Origin: Desulfobacteraceae bacterium
GTDB taxonomy: Bacteria > Desulfobacterota > Desulfobacteria > Desulfobacterales > JACKCP01
DNA length: 49,110 nucleotides
Assembly (NCBI GenBank): GCA_020633955.1
Contig: JACKCP010000015.1
Coordinates: 1-49,110 of the forward strand
Reading direction: 5' to 3'
Every line of letters starts with the position of its first letter. Positions within the stretch are counted from its first letter, which is position 1. The notes under the pieces are model-generated. The model made no database searches. It was given only the letters and a program-made list of their open reading frames with translations, and was not told the origin of the DNA. The position numbers and the translations under genes were made by a program. This document shows, in pieces, positions 26,008 through 34,291 of this stretch.

Positions 26008-27741
26008 ATGCCGGAAAAAACATTAATCAAGCTCTCAAATACTACTTCTCAGCGAATAGCACTTCCAGCGGTTCTGACAATTGTCCTTTATGTGATTGTA
26101 ATTTTCTTTATTTTTATTCCCCATATTGAAAAGAGTTTTGTTTCAAGAAAAAAAGAAATGATTAAAGAACTTACTGAAACTGTATGGAGCCTTCTTGAAA
26201 GTTACAGGGAACGCGAACTATCAGGGGAACTTTCAACTGATGAAGCAAAACTCCGTGCAGTTTTAAGAATTGGAAAGCTTCGCTACGGCCCTGAAAAAAA
26301 AGATTATTTCTGGATTACAGACATTACTCCGAAAATGATTCTTCATCCCTACCGACCTGAACTTCAGAATAAAAAATTTTCTGAAATTAAGGATAAGGAA
26401 ATCAAAGATCTTTATTTAAGATTTAATGATCTTGTCAAACTTCATGGTGCGGGATACATAGATTACATGTGGCAATGGAAGGATGAAGCCGGTAAAATGA
26501 TGCCAAAACAGTCCTATATAAAGGGTTTTGAACCCTGGGGCTGGATTGTTGGAACAGGAATGTATACCGATGATATCTATGCTGAAATAAAAGCCATAAG
26601 AAACAAGCTTATTGCAGTTTCAATTGGAATTCTTGCTGTTGTTCTAATGCTTTCTCTTTATTCCATAAGACAGACAATGAAGGCCGATCGTGAACTTCTG
26701 AGAACCTTTCTGGAAAGAAAAAAACTTCTGGAATCTCTGAAAAAAAGCAGGGAAAGGTTTAAGAGCCTTATTGAAACTACAAGTGACTGGATATGGGAAA
26801 GCGACGGGAAGGGCCGGTTTACCTATTCAAGTCCAAGAGTGGAAGAGCTTATCGGATTTTCAATTGAAGATATCATGAATAAAACAATAATTGATTTTCT
26901 CCCCATGCATCTCAGGTGTTTGTACAGAGAGTCATATGAAAATATGCTTGTACTGGGAAAACCCTTTAAAGGGTTTGAAGTAACAGGCCTTGCAAAGAAT
27001 GGGAAAGATGTTGTTCTGGAAATAAATGCCGTACCGGTTTTTTCTGAAACAGGGGGGCTTCTTGGGTACAGAGGTGTAACAAGGGATATAACCCTGAGGA
27101 AAATGGCAATGGAAGCACTTGAAAAAAGCCGGGACAGTCTTCATGCTAATCTCGAGGAAACAGTCAAATCACTTGCTTCAGCAGAAGAAAAACGTGATCC
27201 TTATACAGCCGGGCATCAGACCCGTGTAGACAGGCTTGCCTGTGCAATTGCAAGGGAGCTTGAACTGCCGGAAAAACAGATTGAGGGACTTCATTTTGCA
27301 TCACTTTTACATGATATAGGTAAAATAGCCCTTCCTTCCGAGTTTTTGTCAAAACCGACGGTATTATCTTTACAGGAACATGAAATTATAAAATGCCATG
27401 CCGAAAACGGATATGATATATTGAAGAATATTCATTTCCCATGGCCTGTTGCTGAAATTGTGCATCAGCATCATGAGCTTCTTGACGGTTCAGGATATCC
27501 CAAAGGGCTCAAGGGAGAGGATATACTTTTCGAAGCAAAGATTCTTACGGTGGCAGACGTTGTGGAGGCAATGTCTTCACACAGGCCCTACAGGCCGTCT
27601 CTTGGCATTGAAGCTTCTCTCGATGAGATCCGCACAGGCAGAGGAATTAAATATGACGAGGCCGTTGTTGATGCCTGCCTTAATCTTATTCTTGAGAAAA
27701 ACTTTGATATTCTTGGAAACGGAGAGTCTGATCTGCATTAA
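26008..27741 (+). CDS. Cache-PAS-HD-GYP protein, probable cyclic-di-GMP phosphodiesterase
   Basis: About 577 aa. TM1 (about residues 17-36), a periplasmic single-Cache sensor (about 40-195; RYGPEKKDYFWITDI, GWGWIVGTGMY-like end written FEPWGWIVGTGMY), TM2 (about 200-220), a PAS domain (about 248-370; SDWIWESDGKGRFTYSSPRV) and an HD-GYP domain. Metal-binding and signature residues are present: LLHDIGK with H435/D436, HHELLDGSGYPKG from H488, and ADVVEAMSSHRPYRP. HD-GYP domains hydrolyse c-di-GMP to GMP or pGpG. The signature has HHELLDGSGYP where HHERLDGSGYP is commonest. The ATG at 26008 has AGGG 8 nt upstream; a GTG three codons earlier (25999) overlaps that site and is less likely. It is monocistronic by appearance, downstream of a candidate promoter and a long inverted repeat. 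Confidence 0.92.
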   Translation: MPEKTLIKLSNTTSQRIALPAVLTIVLYVIVIFFIFIPHIEKSFVSRKKEMIKELTETVWSLLESYRERELSGELSTDEAKLRAVLRIGKLRYGPEKKDYFWITDITPKMILHPYRPELQNKKFSEIKDKEIKDLYLRFNDLVKLHGAGYIDYMWQWKDEAGKMMPKQSYIKGFEPWGWIVGTGMYTDDIYAEIKAIRNKLIAVSIGILAVVLMLSLYSIRQTMKADRELLRTFLERKKLLESLKKSRERFKSLIETTSDWIWESDGKGRFTYSSPRVEELIGFSIEDIMNKTIIDFLPMHLRCLYRESYENMLVLGKPFKGFEVTGLAKNGKDVVLEINAVPVFSETGGLLGYRGVTRDITLRKMAMEALEKSRDSLHANLEETVKSLASAEEKRDPYTAGHQTRVDRLACAIARELELPEKQIEGLHFASLLHDIGKIALPSEFLSKPTVLSLQEHEIIKCHAENGYDILKNIHFPWPVAEIVHQHHELLDGSGYPKGLKGEDILFEAKILTVADVVEAMSSHRPYRPSLGIEASLDEIRTGRGIKYDEAVVDACLNLILEKNFDILGNGESDLH

Positions 27742-27811
27742 GTTTAAGCTTTATAATTTATTATTTCACTGCTATTAAGCATATAAACTTAAAAGAAAAA
27801 GGACAGATTAA

Positions 27812-28006
27812 ATGGACGGCAGACAAAGAGATAATATAAAGCCGGGAATAAAAGTCAGTATCGTGCTTAAAAAAGATCAGAAAAGCGGACATCTGACAGG
27901 GGGAGTTGTAAAAGACATTCTGACGAATTCAAAAAATCATCCCCACGGAATAAAAGTAAGGCTTGAAGACGGTCAGATCGGAAGAGTCAAGGAGATTATC
28001 CAGTAA
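27812..28006 (+). CDS. ywbE: YwbE family small protein
   Basis: 64 aa, the usual length. It shows the family pattern almost throughout: RDNIKPGIKVSIVLKKDQKS, GVVKDILTNSKNHPHGIKV and LEDGQIGRVKEI. The fold looks like a small beta-barrel of KOW/SH3 type, so nucleic-acid binding is plausible, but the family's role is not established. AAAGGA precedes the ATG. The stop codon is 2 nt from the stop of the convergent phosphatase gene. Confidence 0.9.
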   Translation: MDGRQRDNIKPGIKVSIVLKKDQKSGHLTGGVVKDILTNSKNHPHGIKVRLEDGQIGRVKEIIQ

Positions 28007-28008
28007 AC

Positions 28009-28815
28009 CTAGCAGGTCAGGCAAACTGCGCCTATGTCGTCATGGGTCTTGAATCTTGGGTATTTTCTGCAGCAGGGGTCTTTTTTTTCAATATTTCTCA
28101 CATAATCTCTTATATTTTCAAGGCCGCCTTCATTAAAGAGTTCCACCATTTTGTCAAAATTGTTTTCTCCAGGAGTTTCGCTTGGGATAAAAAGTCCGTC
28201 AGTAAAAAGAAGTATGCTTTCTATATTTTCAAGGTCTTCTGTTCCTGATTTCAGAAATGAAAAAAACTCTTTTTCACCGTTTAATACCCCGTAGTCGATA
28301 TTCATCCTTTTTCTGACTTTGATTATCTGATTTTCAAGCTCTTCCATTATTGTTTTGTCAGTCTTTTCAGAAATATTTTTCCACATGGTTAAGGTTTCAA
28401 AGTCATGGTCAAAATCTTTTACGGGAATTTTATATGATCCGTCCTTATAAACAATCAGAACAAGGCTGTCTCCTATCTGAATCCAGTTTAAGGTGTTTTT
28501 ATCAATTTTAACAGCAGCAGCTGAAGTGCTCCAGAGATTTGATTTGTCGGACGTATCAACCATATTTTCGGTCATTTTGTTTTGAATGGCATTGTTTGCA
28601 AGTTCTGCAAGTTCTTTAAGGCTTCCTTTTTTATTGAGAAAAATATTTTTTGCTGTGTTTGATGCAAGAAAACCTCCTGTAAGTCCGTTTTCAAATATTT
28701 TTTTATCAAGACTTGTTGCACCGTCAAAAACTCCAAATACTGATCCGTTTATAGACACTGCATCTTCATTAAGTTTTCCTGTACCTTTTTCCAGAATATA
28801 TGATATTTTTTCCAT
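28009..28815 (-). CDS. PP2C-like protein phosphatase
   Basis: A 268-aa stand-alone PPM/PP2C domain, a metal-dependent Ser/Thr phosphatase fold. Visible motifs: GKLNEDAV (motif 1 Asp), FGVFDGATS (metal-binding DG), WIQIGDSLVLI, ILLFTDGLF and THDDIGAVCL (last metal Asp). The metal-binding Asp residues all appear present, so it should be active. It lacks a membrane helix. A Cys pair (DPCCRK) is near the C-terminus. No Ser/Thr kinase or anti-sigma partner is encoded nearby. The family also includes stress-type SpoIIE/RsbU phosphatases, but this one is closer to the small bacterial DGATS type. Confidence 0.82.
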   Translation of the reverse strand: MEKISYILEKGTGKLNEDAVSINGSVFGVFDGATSLDKKIFENGLTGGFLASNTAKNIFLNKKGSLKELAELANNAIQNKMTENMVDTSDKSNLWSTSAAAVKIDKNTLNWIQIGDSLVLIVYKDGSYKIPVKDFDHDFETLTMWKNISEKTDKTIMEELENQIIKVRKRMNIDYGVLNGEKEFFSFLKSGTEDLENIESILLFTDGLFIPSETPGENNFDKMVELFNEGGLENIRDYVRNIEKKDPCCRKYPRFKTHDDIGAVCLTC

Positions 28816-28887
28816 AACTTACCGACCTTATTTAAGTTTATGGAAAAATTAGTATAAAACAGGCTAATCTTCAAATAGGTAATTTGA

Positions 28888-30042
28888 ATGGAAGTTTTGA
28901 AATGTATAGAAAAAATTTTAATTCCTAAGCCGCTTATCGTTGTTATTGAAGATGTCGGCTGGTGGAACGGCAGGGACGGATCATTGAAAAATCAGCCCTT
29001 TAGAAGCGGTATGAGCAGAAATCATGATTTGAATGATTATAATGCACTGGTCCTGCTTGCGAAATCTCTTGGAATTCAGATTGTCTGTGGTTTTGTATGG
29101 TGTGACTGGGATAGAAACGATATTTTGAAAGAACTTCCGTGCTCTACATGGATGGGAAAAAACTGGCATGTTCCGGTCAGTGATTTTTCAATTCTTGATA
29201 AGGCGGCATCAATTATTAATTCAAATAAAAATCATATTGAAATTGCATTTCACGGACTCGGACATGAGTTCTGGGAAAATGGAAGATTAGCAAGAAGTGA
29301 ATTTCACGATTCTGAATGCAATATGAGAAGCAGTCATGAAATTGAAAATCATTTCAGGGCAGCCCGGGAAATAATAAAAACAAGCGGTATTGATACAGAT
29401 TTCCCAGAAATTTTTATTCCGCCGGCATTGAAGCATAGTTTTGGAAACGGAGAAAAAGGATTTCAGAGGCTTCTTAAAAATGCAGGATTTAAAATTGTTA
29501 TTACCTCATTTGATAAAGCAAGGAAGTATAAGCCTCCAATTTTTGAAAAATTTACAAAAGAGTGCAAAATAACCCTTATAGAAAGGGGGGCTTCCCCTGT
29601 AAAGTGGAACTGTTTAAGTGCAGATCCTGATTTTTCCTTTGACTGGCCTGTATTAAGCCTTCACTGGACTAATATTTTGCACCGGAATTCTGAAATGAAT
29701 TTTAAGATAGTTGAAAAATGGGTGACTTTTTTGCAGAAAGGAGCAGAAAATAAAGGACTGATTCTTTTGCCTGATATTAAAAATTCCATTGCACAGCTTA
29801 TTTACAGTGAACTTGCAGAGATTTCACAAACAGAAAAAGGACTGATCATTAATCTTGAAAAGGCTGATGATCTGCTGTCTGGGTGTTTTGATGATCCGGT
29901 CAAAAAAATCCTTCATGTTCTTGCAGAAAACAATGCTGATTTATCTTTGTATTTAAAGAAAGGGAAACTTGTCTCAGTTTCTGAAAGCGGACTTTGCTCA
30001 ATTGTTCCGGATAAAAAAATTATTGAATTTGTGTTTAACTGA
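28888..30042 (+). CDS. Putative polysaccharide-deacetylase-like (NodB-type) protein
   Basis: A 384-aa cytoplasmic protein by sequence (no signal peptide). The N-terminal 260 residues resemble a NodB-like TIM-barrel: VVIEDVGWWNG near residue 18 supplies an acidic motif, IEIAFHGLGHEFW near 117 gives an HxxxH metal motif, and LSLHWTNI near 265 may be the late His motif. The C-terminal 110 residues are unassigned. Such domains deacetylate sugars in surface polysaccharides; diverged members may be inactive. It overlaps the 3' end of a convergent glycosyltransferase gene by 8 nt, which supports a cell-surface carbohydrate role only loosely. Family assignment is tentative. Confidence 0.6.
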   Translation: MEVLKCIEKILIPKPLIVVIEDVGWWNGRDGSLKNQPFRSGMSRNHDLNDYNALVLLAKSLGIQIVCGFVWCDWDRNDILKELPCSTWMGKNWHVPVSDFSILDKAASIINSNKNHIEIAFHGLGHEFWENGRLARSEFHDSECNMRSSHEIENHFRAAREIIKTSGIDTDFPEIFIPPALKHSFGNGEKGFQRLLKNAGFKIVITSFDKARKYKPPIFEKFTKECKITLIERGASPVKWNCLSADPDFSFDWPVLSLHWTNILHRNSEMNFKIVEKWVTFLQKGAENKGLILLPDIKNSIAQLIYSELAEISQTEKGLIINLEKADDLLSGCFDDPVKKILHVLAENNADLSLYLKKGKLVSVSESGLCSIVPDKKIIEFVFN

Positions 30043-31261
30043 TAAGTTCCTTAAATATTGTTTCAATTTTACTGAAAATTCCCTTCCATGTATAATTTTT
30101 AATTAAATTATCAATTTTATCAGGATCTGTTTCAGGGTTTAAAAGGGATTTTTCAATTTCCTGATTTAAAATTTTTGAAAGCTTCAAAACAAGTGTTTCC
30201 ATATCTTTCTCATAGGGCCTGTCTATTGTTTCAAGCTCTGGAAGATTAATAAATTTAATCAGTTCGGAATCGATATTTCCTGCAAGCTCTTTTGTACCGG
30301 GAAGATCAGTTGTTATTACCCTGCATCCGCATGCAAGGGCTTCAAGTATGACAAGCGGAAGTCCTTCATAAAAAGAGGGAAGTATGAAAATATGGGATTT
30401 TTTCATCATTTCTGAAAGCTCTTTATGACTGAGCATGCCGCAGAAAGTTACGTTGCTTAATTTTTCCCCGAAATTTAATATTTCCTCATACTCTTTACCA
30501 GACCCTGTACCGGCAAGATTAAGATTAAAGGGAAGCTTATTTTTATTTAAAAGAGCAATGGAAGACAAAAGCCATAAAACTCCTTTGGAAAAAGAAAGTT
30601 TTCCTGCATATAAAATATTTACAGGAGGTGCTTGAGTTTTTTTCTGATATGAAAACAAATTTTCATCAAAGCCGCTTCCAATAACCTCTATTTTTGATTT
30701 TGGGATATTGTAAATATCATGGATCTGATTTTTCTGGGAACTGGTCAAAGCAATTATTCTGTCTGCTTTTTTTAAGCCTTCAGTCACTTTTGGTTTAATA
30801 TGAGGACAGTTTTTTGCCTGTCTTAAATCTGTGCCGTGGCAGGTTATCACAAGGGGAATATCAGGGAAAAGTTCTTTAATGTATGAGGACATGAGCCACA
30901 AATGGTTGCTGTGAATAACATCTGGTCTGAAACTTTGGACAGCTTTTGTTATTTTTGCCCTGGCTTCTTTTTCATAGAGAAAAAGTTCTTTTTCCCCCAT
31001 ATCTTTAAAGCAGGTGCTTTGATATGGCATTACATCACTCATTCCGGGAATTTGAAAAGGAAGTTCTTTTGAACCAAATTCAATAAAAGATCTGTTATGC
31101 TCCAACAGACCGGGAATTGAAATTCTTTTGTCCTTTTGTTGAACTCCGCATAAAAGAAATGTCTCATGATTATTCAAAGAAGCCTGTTTTATCATGGACT
31201 GAACATAAAAGCCGCTTCCTGTAAATCCTGGTTTCTGGCTTATTGAATATAATATTTTCAT
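30035..31261 (-). CDS. Glycosyltransferase family 4 (GT-B fold)
   Basis: 408 aa. The N-terminal Rossmann-like half begins MKILYSISQKPGFTGSGFYVQ with the glycine-rich acceptor loop. The C-terminal nucleotide-sugar half starts near NILYAGKLSFSKG and has the EX7E-type motif in SFYEGLPLVILEALACG, followed by CRVITTDLPGTKEL. These are the hallmarks of retaining glycosyltransferases such as those of lipopolysaccharide and capsule synthesis. Donor and acceptor are unknown. A family A repeat lies just upstream (31287-31430) and the ribosome binding site is weak. It is not part of a polysaccharide cluster in this window. Confidence 0.9.
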   Translation of the reverse strand: MKILYSISQKPGFTGSGFYVQSMIKQASLNNHETFLLCGVQQKDKRISIPGLLEHNRSFIEFGSKELPFQIPGMSDVMPYQSTCFKDMGEKELFLYEKEARAKITKAVQSFRPDVIHSNHLWLMSSYIKELFPDIPLVITCHGTDLRQAKNCPHIKPKVTEGLKKADRIIALTSSQKNQIHDIYNIPKSKIEVIGSGFDENLFSYQKKTQAPPVNILYAGKLSFSKGVLWLLSSIALLNKNKLPFNLNLAGTGSGKEYEEILNFGEKLSNVTFCGMLSHKELSEMMKKSHIFILPSFYEGLPLVILEALACGCRVITTDLPGTKELAGNIDSELIKFINLPELETIDRPYEKDMETLVLKLSKILNQEIEKSLLNPETDPDKIDNLIKNYTWKGIFSKIETIFKELIS

Positions 31262-31286
31262 AATATCTGCTTTGGGTTGTTTAACC

Positions 31287-31430
31287 TGTCATTGGCCGAA
31301 AACTAGAATTTTTTGTTCAGTTCAGGGACGATGAAAAGTTTAACCTTCAGGATACATTAAGTATTTTGAGGATTAAATTCTGAATCTGACGCAGAACTGG
31401 ACAAAGAAGGCCGTTTTAGTTCAGCCACTA
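31287..31430 (-). repeat. Family A MITE-like repeat, copy 6
   Basis: About 144 bp in the inverse orientation to copy 5: starts CCTGTCATTGGCCGAAAACT, core TTAACCTTCAGGATACATTA and GAGGATTAAATTCTGAATCT, ends GGCCGTTTTAGTTCAGCCAC and TA. It separates the co-directional HD hydrolase and glycosyltransferase genes. Confidence 0.85.
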
Positions 31431-31442
31431 AGTTGATCGATT

Positions 31443-32024
31443 TTAAATATTTCCCTTAAGTCCAATATCATCTGCAACGGTTTTCATTGCTTCTATTGTT
31501 TCTGCAATAAGTTCGTTCAAATCCATTTCAAGCATTTTTGCGCCGTTTTCAATTATACTTCTGTCAACTCCTGCGGCAAAGCTTTTGTCTTTCCATTTCT
31601 TTTTCACGGATTTAGGCTTCATATCCATTATGCTTCTGCTGGGCCTTACAAGGGCAGAGGCATTTATTAGTCCTGTAAGCTCATCAGTGGCATATAAAAT
31701 TTTTTCCATTTTGTGTACAGGCTCAACATCTGTGCATATTCCGTATCCATGGCTTATGACAGCTCTTATATAATCATCTGGCCAGTTTTTGTTTTCAAGA
31801 ATTTCCTTTGTTTTTTTGCAGTGTTCATCCGGCCATTTTTCATAGTCAAGATCATGAATAAGTCCTATTATTCCCCATTTTTCAGGGTCTTCACCAAATT
31901 TTGATGCAAAATATCTCATAACACCTTCAACTGCCAGTGCATGTTTTATAAGGCCTTCTGTTTTTGTATACTCCTTTAAAAGTTCAAACGCTTCCTCTCT
32001 TGAGGGCATATATGATTCTGTCAT
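31443..32024 (-). CDS. HD domain phosphohydrolase
   Basis: About 193 aa. A single HD domain: KHALAVEGVMRYFA supplies the first His, LIHDLDYEKWPDEH the HD pair, and AVISHGYG a later His; DELTGLI gives the last Asp. This matches the family of small metal-dependent HD hydrolases acting on phosphate esters or nucleotides; substrate unknown. The frame is open to 32090, but GGGAGG lies 5 nt before the ATG at 32024 (MTESYMPS) and nothing suitable precedes the upstream ATG, so I use the shorter form. Confidence 0.85.
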   Translation of the reverse strand: MTESYMPSREEAFELLKEYTKTEGLIKHALAVEGVMRYFASKFGEDPEKWGIIGLIHDLDYEKWPDEHCKKTKEILENKNWPDDYIRAVISHGYGICTDVEPVHKMEKILYATDELTGLINASALVRPSRSIMDMKPKSVKKKWKDKSFAAGVDRSIIENGAKMLEMDLNELIAETIEAMKTVADDIGLKGNI

Positions 32025-32164
32025 TTTTTCCTCCCTGAAAATAAAGGTTAATGAGTCTTTCAGGAAAATAGAAAACAAAATTTTTGTCAATGTCTTAATT
32101 GTGAATTTTCAGGTTTAAGTTTAAAATAAGAGTGCTTAAAACCTGAAGAAAAAGGCCGGGTCAA

Positions 32165-33007
32165 ATGATACATTATGAAGAAATTTTTCCAAAAAATTTA
32201 ACTGCAGGCAGATATGTCAGATCATATACTTTTTCCATTGGAGAAATTACTGAAACAGACTCCAGATACATAACAAGATCCTTTCCGACTTTTCTTACAA
32301 ATTTTTATTTTGAATTTGAAGGCGGGCTGAGCGAAATAAGAAAAAATAATAAAACCGAGTCCATAGATAAAAGAACCTATGTTAACTGTGAAATCGGCAG
32401 CTGGTCTGATATTTATCAGCTCTCTTCAAAATATGAAAAAAGGCAGGTAAAAAATTTTAAAGTCGATTTTTATCCCAATGCAGTTTTTGAAATATTTGGA
32501 GTCTCTCCGTCAAAATTTAACGGTTATGATATAAAGGTTGAAGACATCTGGGGTGATACCTCCTCCTTCAGGCTTATGTATGATGAAATGGAAAATGCCT
32601 GCTGCGGCAGAAAAATGATTGAGATTTTCGAAAGGGAACTGATAAAGAAAATTGACAGAATAAAAAGTCCAAATCCCTATATTCCTTATTTTTTAAAGTA
32701 TCATGAGGATCTTGAAGGTTTTTCCAGAATACTTGGATATTCGCCAAGATGGATACAGAAACACCACAGGGAAATTTTCGGGTATTCATTCAGGGTTTTG
32801 CAGGGAAGCCTTCGTTTTTATAATGTCATTGATTTTATAAACAATTGCGGACTCTCAGGCAGAACAATCAATTTCAGCAGGGTTGCTCAGGATTTCGGAT
32901 ATTATGATCAGGCTCATTTCATAAAGGATTTTAAAAAATACACTGGAATGACCCCACTTGAATATACTGCCGGAAAATTTAAAAATCTTTTGAGGTTTCA
33001 CTGGTAG
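32165..33007 (+). CDS. AraC family transcriptional regulator
   Basis: 280 aa. The N-terminal domain (about 1-155) resembles the DUF6597-type sensor found in AraC proteins; it is rich in aromatic residues. The C-terminal domain (about 175-272) is an AraC double helix-turn-helix, ending with the signature FSRVAQDFGYYDQAHFIKDF followed by KKYTGMTPLEY. It heads a rightward run with three envelope genes (33090-35239), 82 nt after its stop, so it is probably their regulator or is co-transcribed with them. Confidence 0.88.
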   Translation: MIHYEEIFPKNLTAGRYVRSYTFSIGEITETDSRYITRSFPTFLTNFYFEFEGGLSEIRKNNKTESIDKRTYVNCEIGSWSDIYQLSSKYEKRQVKNFKVDFYPNAVFEIFGVSPSKFNGYDIKVEDIWGDTSSFRLMYDEMENACCGRKMIEIFERELIKKIDRIKSPNPYIPYFLKYHEDLEGFSRILGYSPRWIQKHHREIFGYSFRVLQGSLRFYNVIDFINNCGLSGRTINFSRVAQDFGYYDQAHFIKDFKKYTGMTPLEYTAGKFKNLLRFHW

Positions 33008-33089
33008 TGCGTATTTTTACAATATAGATTTTTTCACGGCAGATAATATCCCCATTGTTTTTGATTAATAAAATATTTGGAGGATATTT

Positions 33090-33908
33090 ATGGAAAGACT
33101 TTACAAGCCCTGGCATTATTTTTTGATGACCTTTGTTTTGACCTTTATTTTCTGGGGGGCAGGGGCTTATTTAAGCTTTGACGAAACATCTTATATTTAT
33201 CTTGTCTTTGTTCTTGCGGGGCTGTTTTGTCCTTTTATTGTCTGTGTTTTTATGATTTTTACGTCAAAAAACAGTTTTCTCAAGAAAAGTTTTATCCGCA
33301 AACTTTTCAATCCCCGGCTGATAAATATAAAAATGATTCCGTTTTTAATCTTTTTCATGCCGTTTTCAGTTGTAGTGTCTGTTTTTATTTCAGTTCTGTT
33401 CGGTCAGTCCTTGGATCAGCTTACCCTTTCTCAAGGGTTTTCCTTTTCAACCGGGTTTATACCTGTTTTTTTAATACTTTTTCTTGCGGCGGTTTTTGAG
33501 GAGCTTGGATGGCGCGGTTATGCCTTTGAAAGTCTTGAACAGGAATTTTCCCGGTTTAATGCATGCATTATTTTCAGTGTGCTCTGGTCTTTGTGGCATC
33601 TCCCCCTTATTTTCATAAAAAATACATACCAGTACGAGATATTTCACATGAACATCTGGTACTGCATAAATTTTTACTTCAGCATTATTCCCCTTGGAGT
33701 GATTGTAAGCTGGTTTTGCATAAAAAATAACAAAAGCATTATTTCTGCCGTTGTTTTTCATTTAATAATAAATCTGTCCCAGGAAGCCTTTAATATAACC
33801 CAGAATGTAAAAGTCATTCAGTCTTTTGTGCTTACAGGTTTTGCAGTTTTGATTGTTTATCTGGACAAAAACCTTTTCTTTAATAAAAAGGAGTCTTTGG
33901 ATGAATAA
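33090..33908 (+). CDS. CPBP family intramembrane metalloprotease
   Basis: 272 aa with about eight hydrophobic segments. The Abi/CAAX-type active site is complete: EELGWRGYAFE (EExxxR) near residue 138, FSVLWSLWHLPLIF with the catalytic His, and VFHLIINLS with the last His. Such enzymes cleave membrane or prenylated peptides, and in bacteria are tied to bacteriocin immunity or signalling. GGAGG precedes the ATG. Its stop codon overlaps the start of the next gene by 8 nt, so the two are translationally coupled and probably function together. Confidence 0.92.
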   Translation: MERLYKPWHYFLMTFVLTFIFWGAGAYLSFDETSYIYLVFVLAGLFCPFIVCVFMIFTSKNSFLKKSFIRKLFNPRLINIKMIPFLIFFMPFSVVVSVFISVLFGQSLDQLTLSQGFSFSTGFIPVFLILFLAAVFEELGWRGYAFESLEQEFSRFNACIIFSVLWSLWHLPLIFIKNTYQYEIFHMNIWYCINFYFSIIPLGVIVSWFCIKNNKSIISAVVFHLIINLSQEAFNITQNVKVIQSFVLTGFAVLIVYLDKNLFFNKKESLDE

Positions 33909-34290
33909 TCTGAAAAAAATACATGTTTATTTGTGCGCTGTTCTGGGGATTTTAATAAATTTTATATATGCAGGGCTGTTTTTTATGGAAATTATTACAG
34001 GTGATTTTTCAATAATTGAAAATCAGGTTTTTATATCGGCTTTGTCTCTTGAAATTTCATGGGTGTTTCTTTTTATCTGGTTTATTTTAAGACCTTGCAA
34101 AAGAAGGGATATTCTGATTATTTCTTTAATTCCAATGATTACAGCCAATTTTTTAAACACAATATTTTCAGATTCTTCATTTTGGCTGAATACATTTATT
34201 TTATGTGTTTTCTGTATTGTTTTTATTACAGGATATGTATTTGCCGGAGAAATGAAAATTGTTCAGTCCGGATATAAAAAGGAAAAATAA
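33901..34290 (+). CDS. Small four-helix membrane protein
   Basis: 129 aa with four evident hydrophobic helices (LCAVLGILINFIYAGLFF; ISALSLEISWVFLFIWFIL; ILIISLIPMITANFL; FILCVFCIVFITGYVFAG) and a short basic C-terminus. No family recognised. I start it at the ATG at 33901 because AAGGAG from the end of the CPBP gene lies at good spacing; the frame is open 16 codons further upstream without such a site. It begins before the CPBP stop and ends 1 nt before the next start, so it is tightly embedded in the operon. It could be a partner or substrate of the CPBP protease. Confidence 0.8.
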   Translation: MNNLKKIHVYLCAVLGILINFIYAGLFFMEIITGDFSIIENQVFISALSLEISWVFLFIWFILRPCKRRDILIISLIPMITANFLNTIFSDSSFWLNTFILCVFCIVFITGYVFAGEMKIVQSGYKKEK

Positions 34291-34291
34291 A

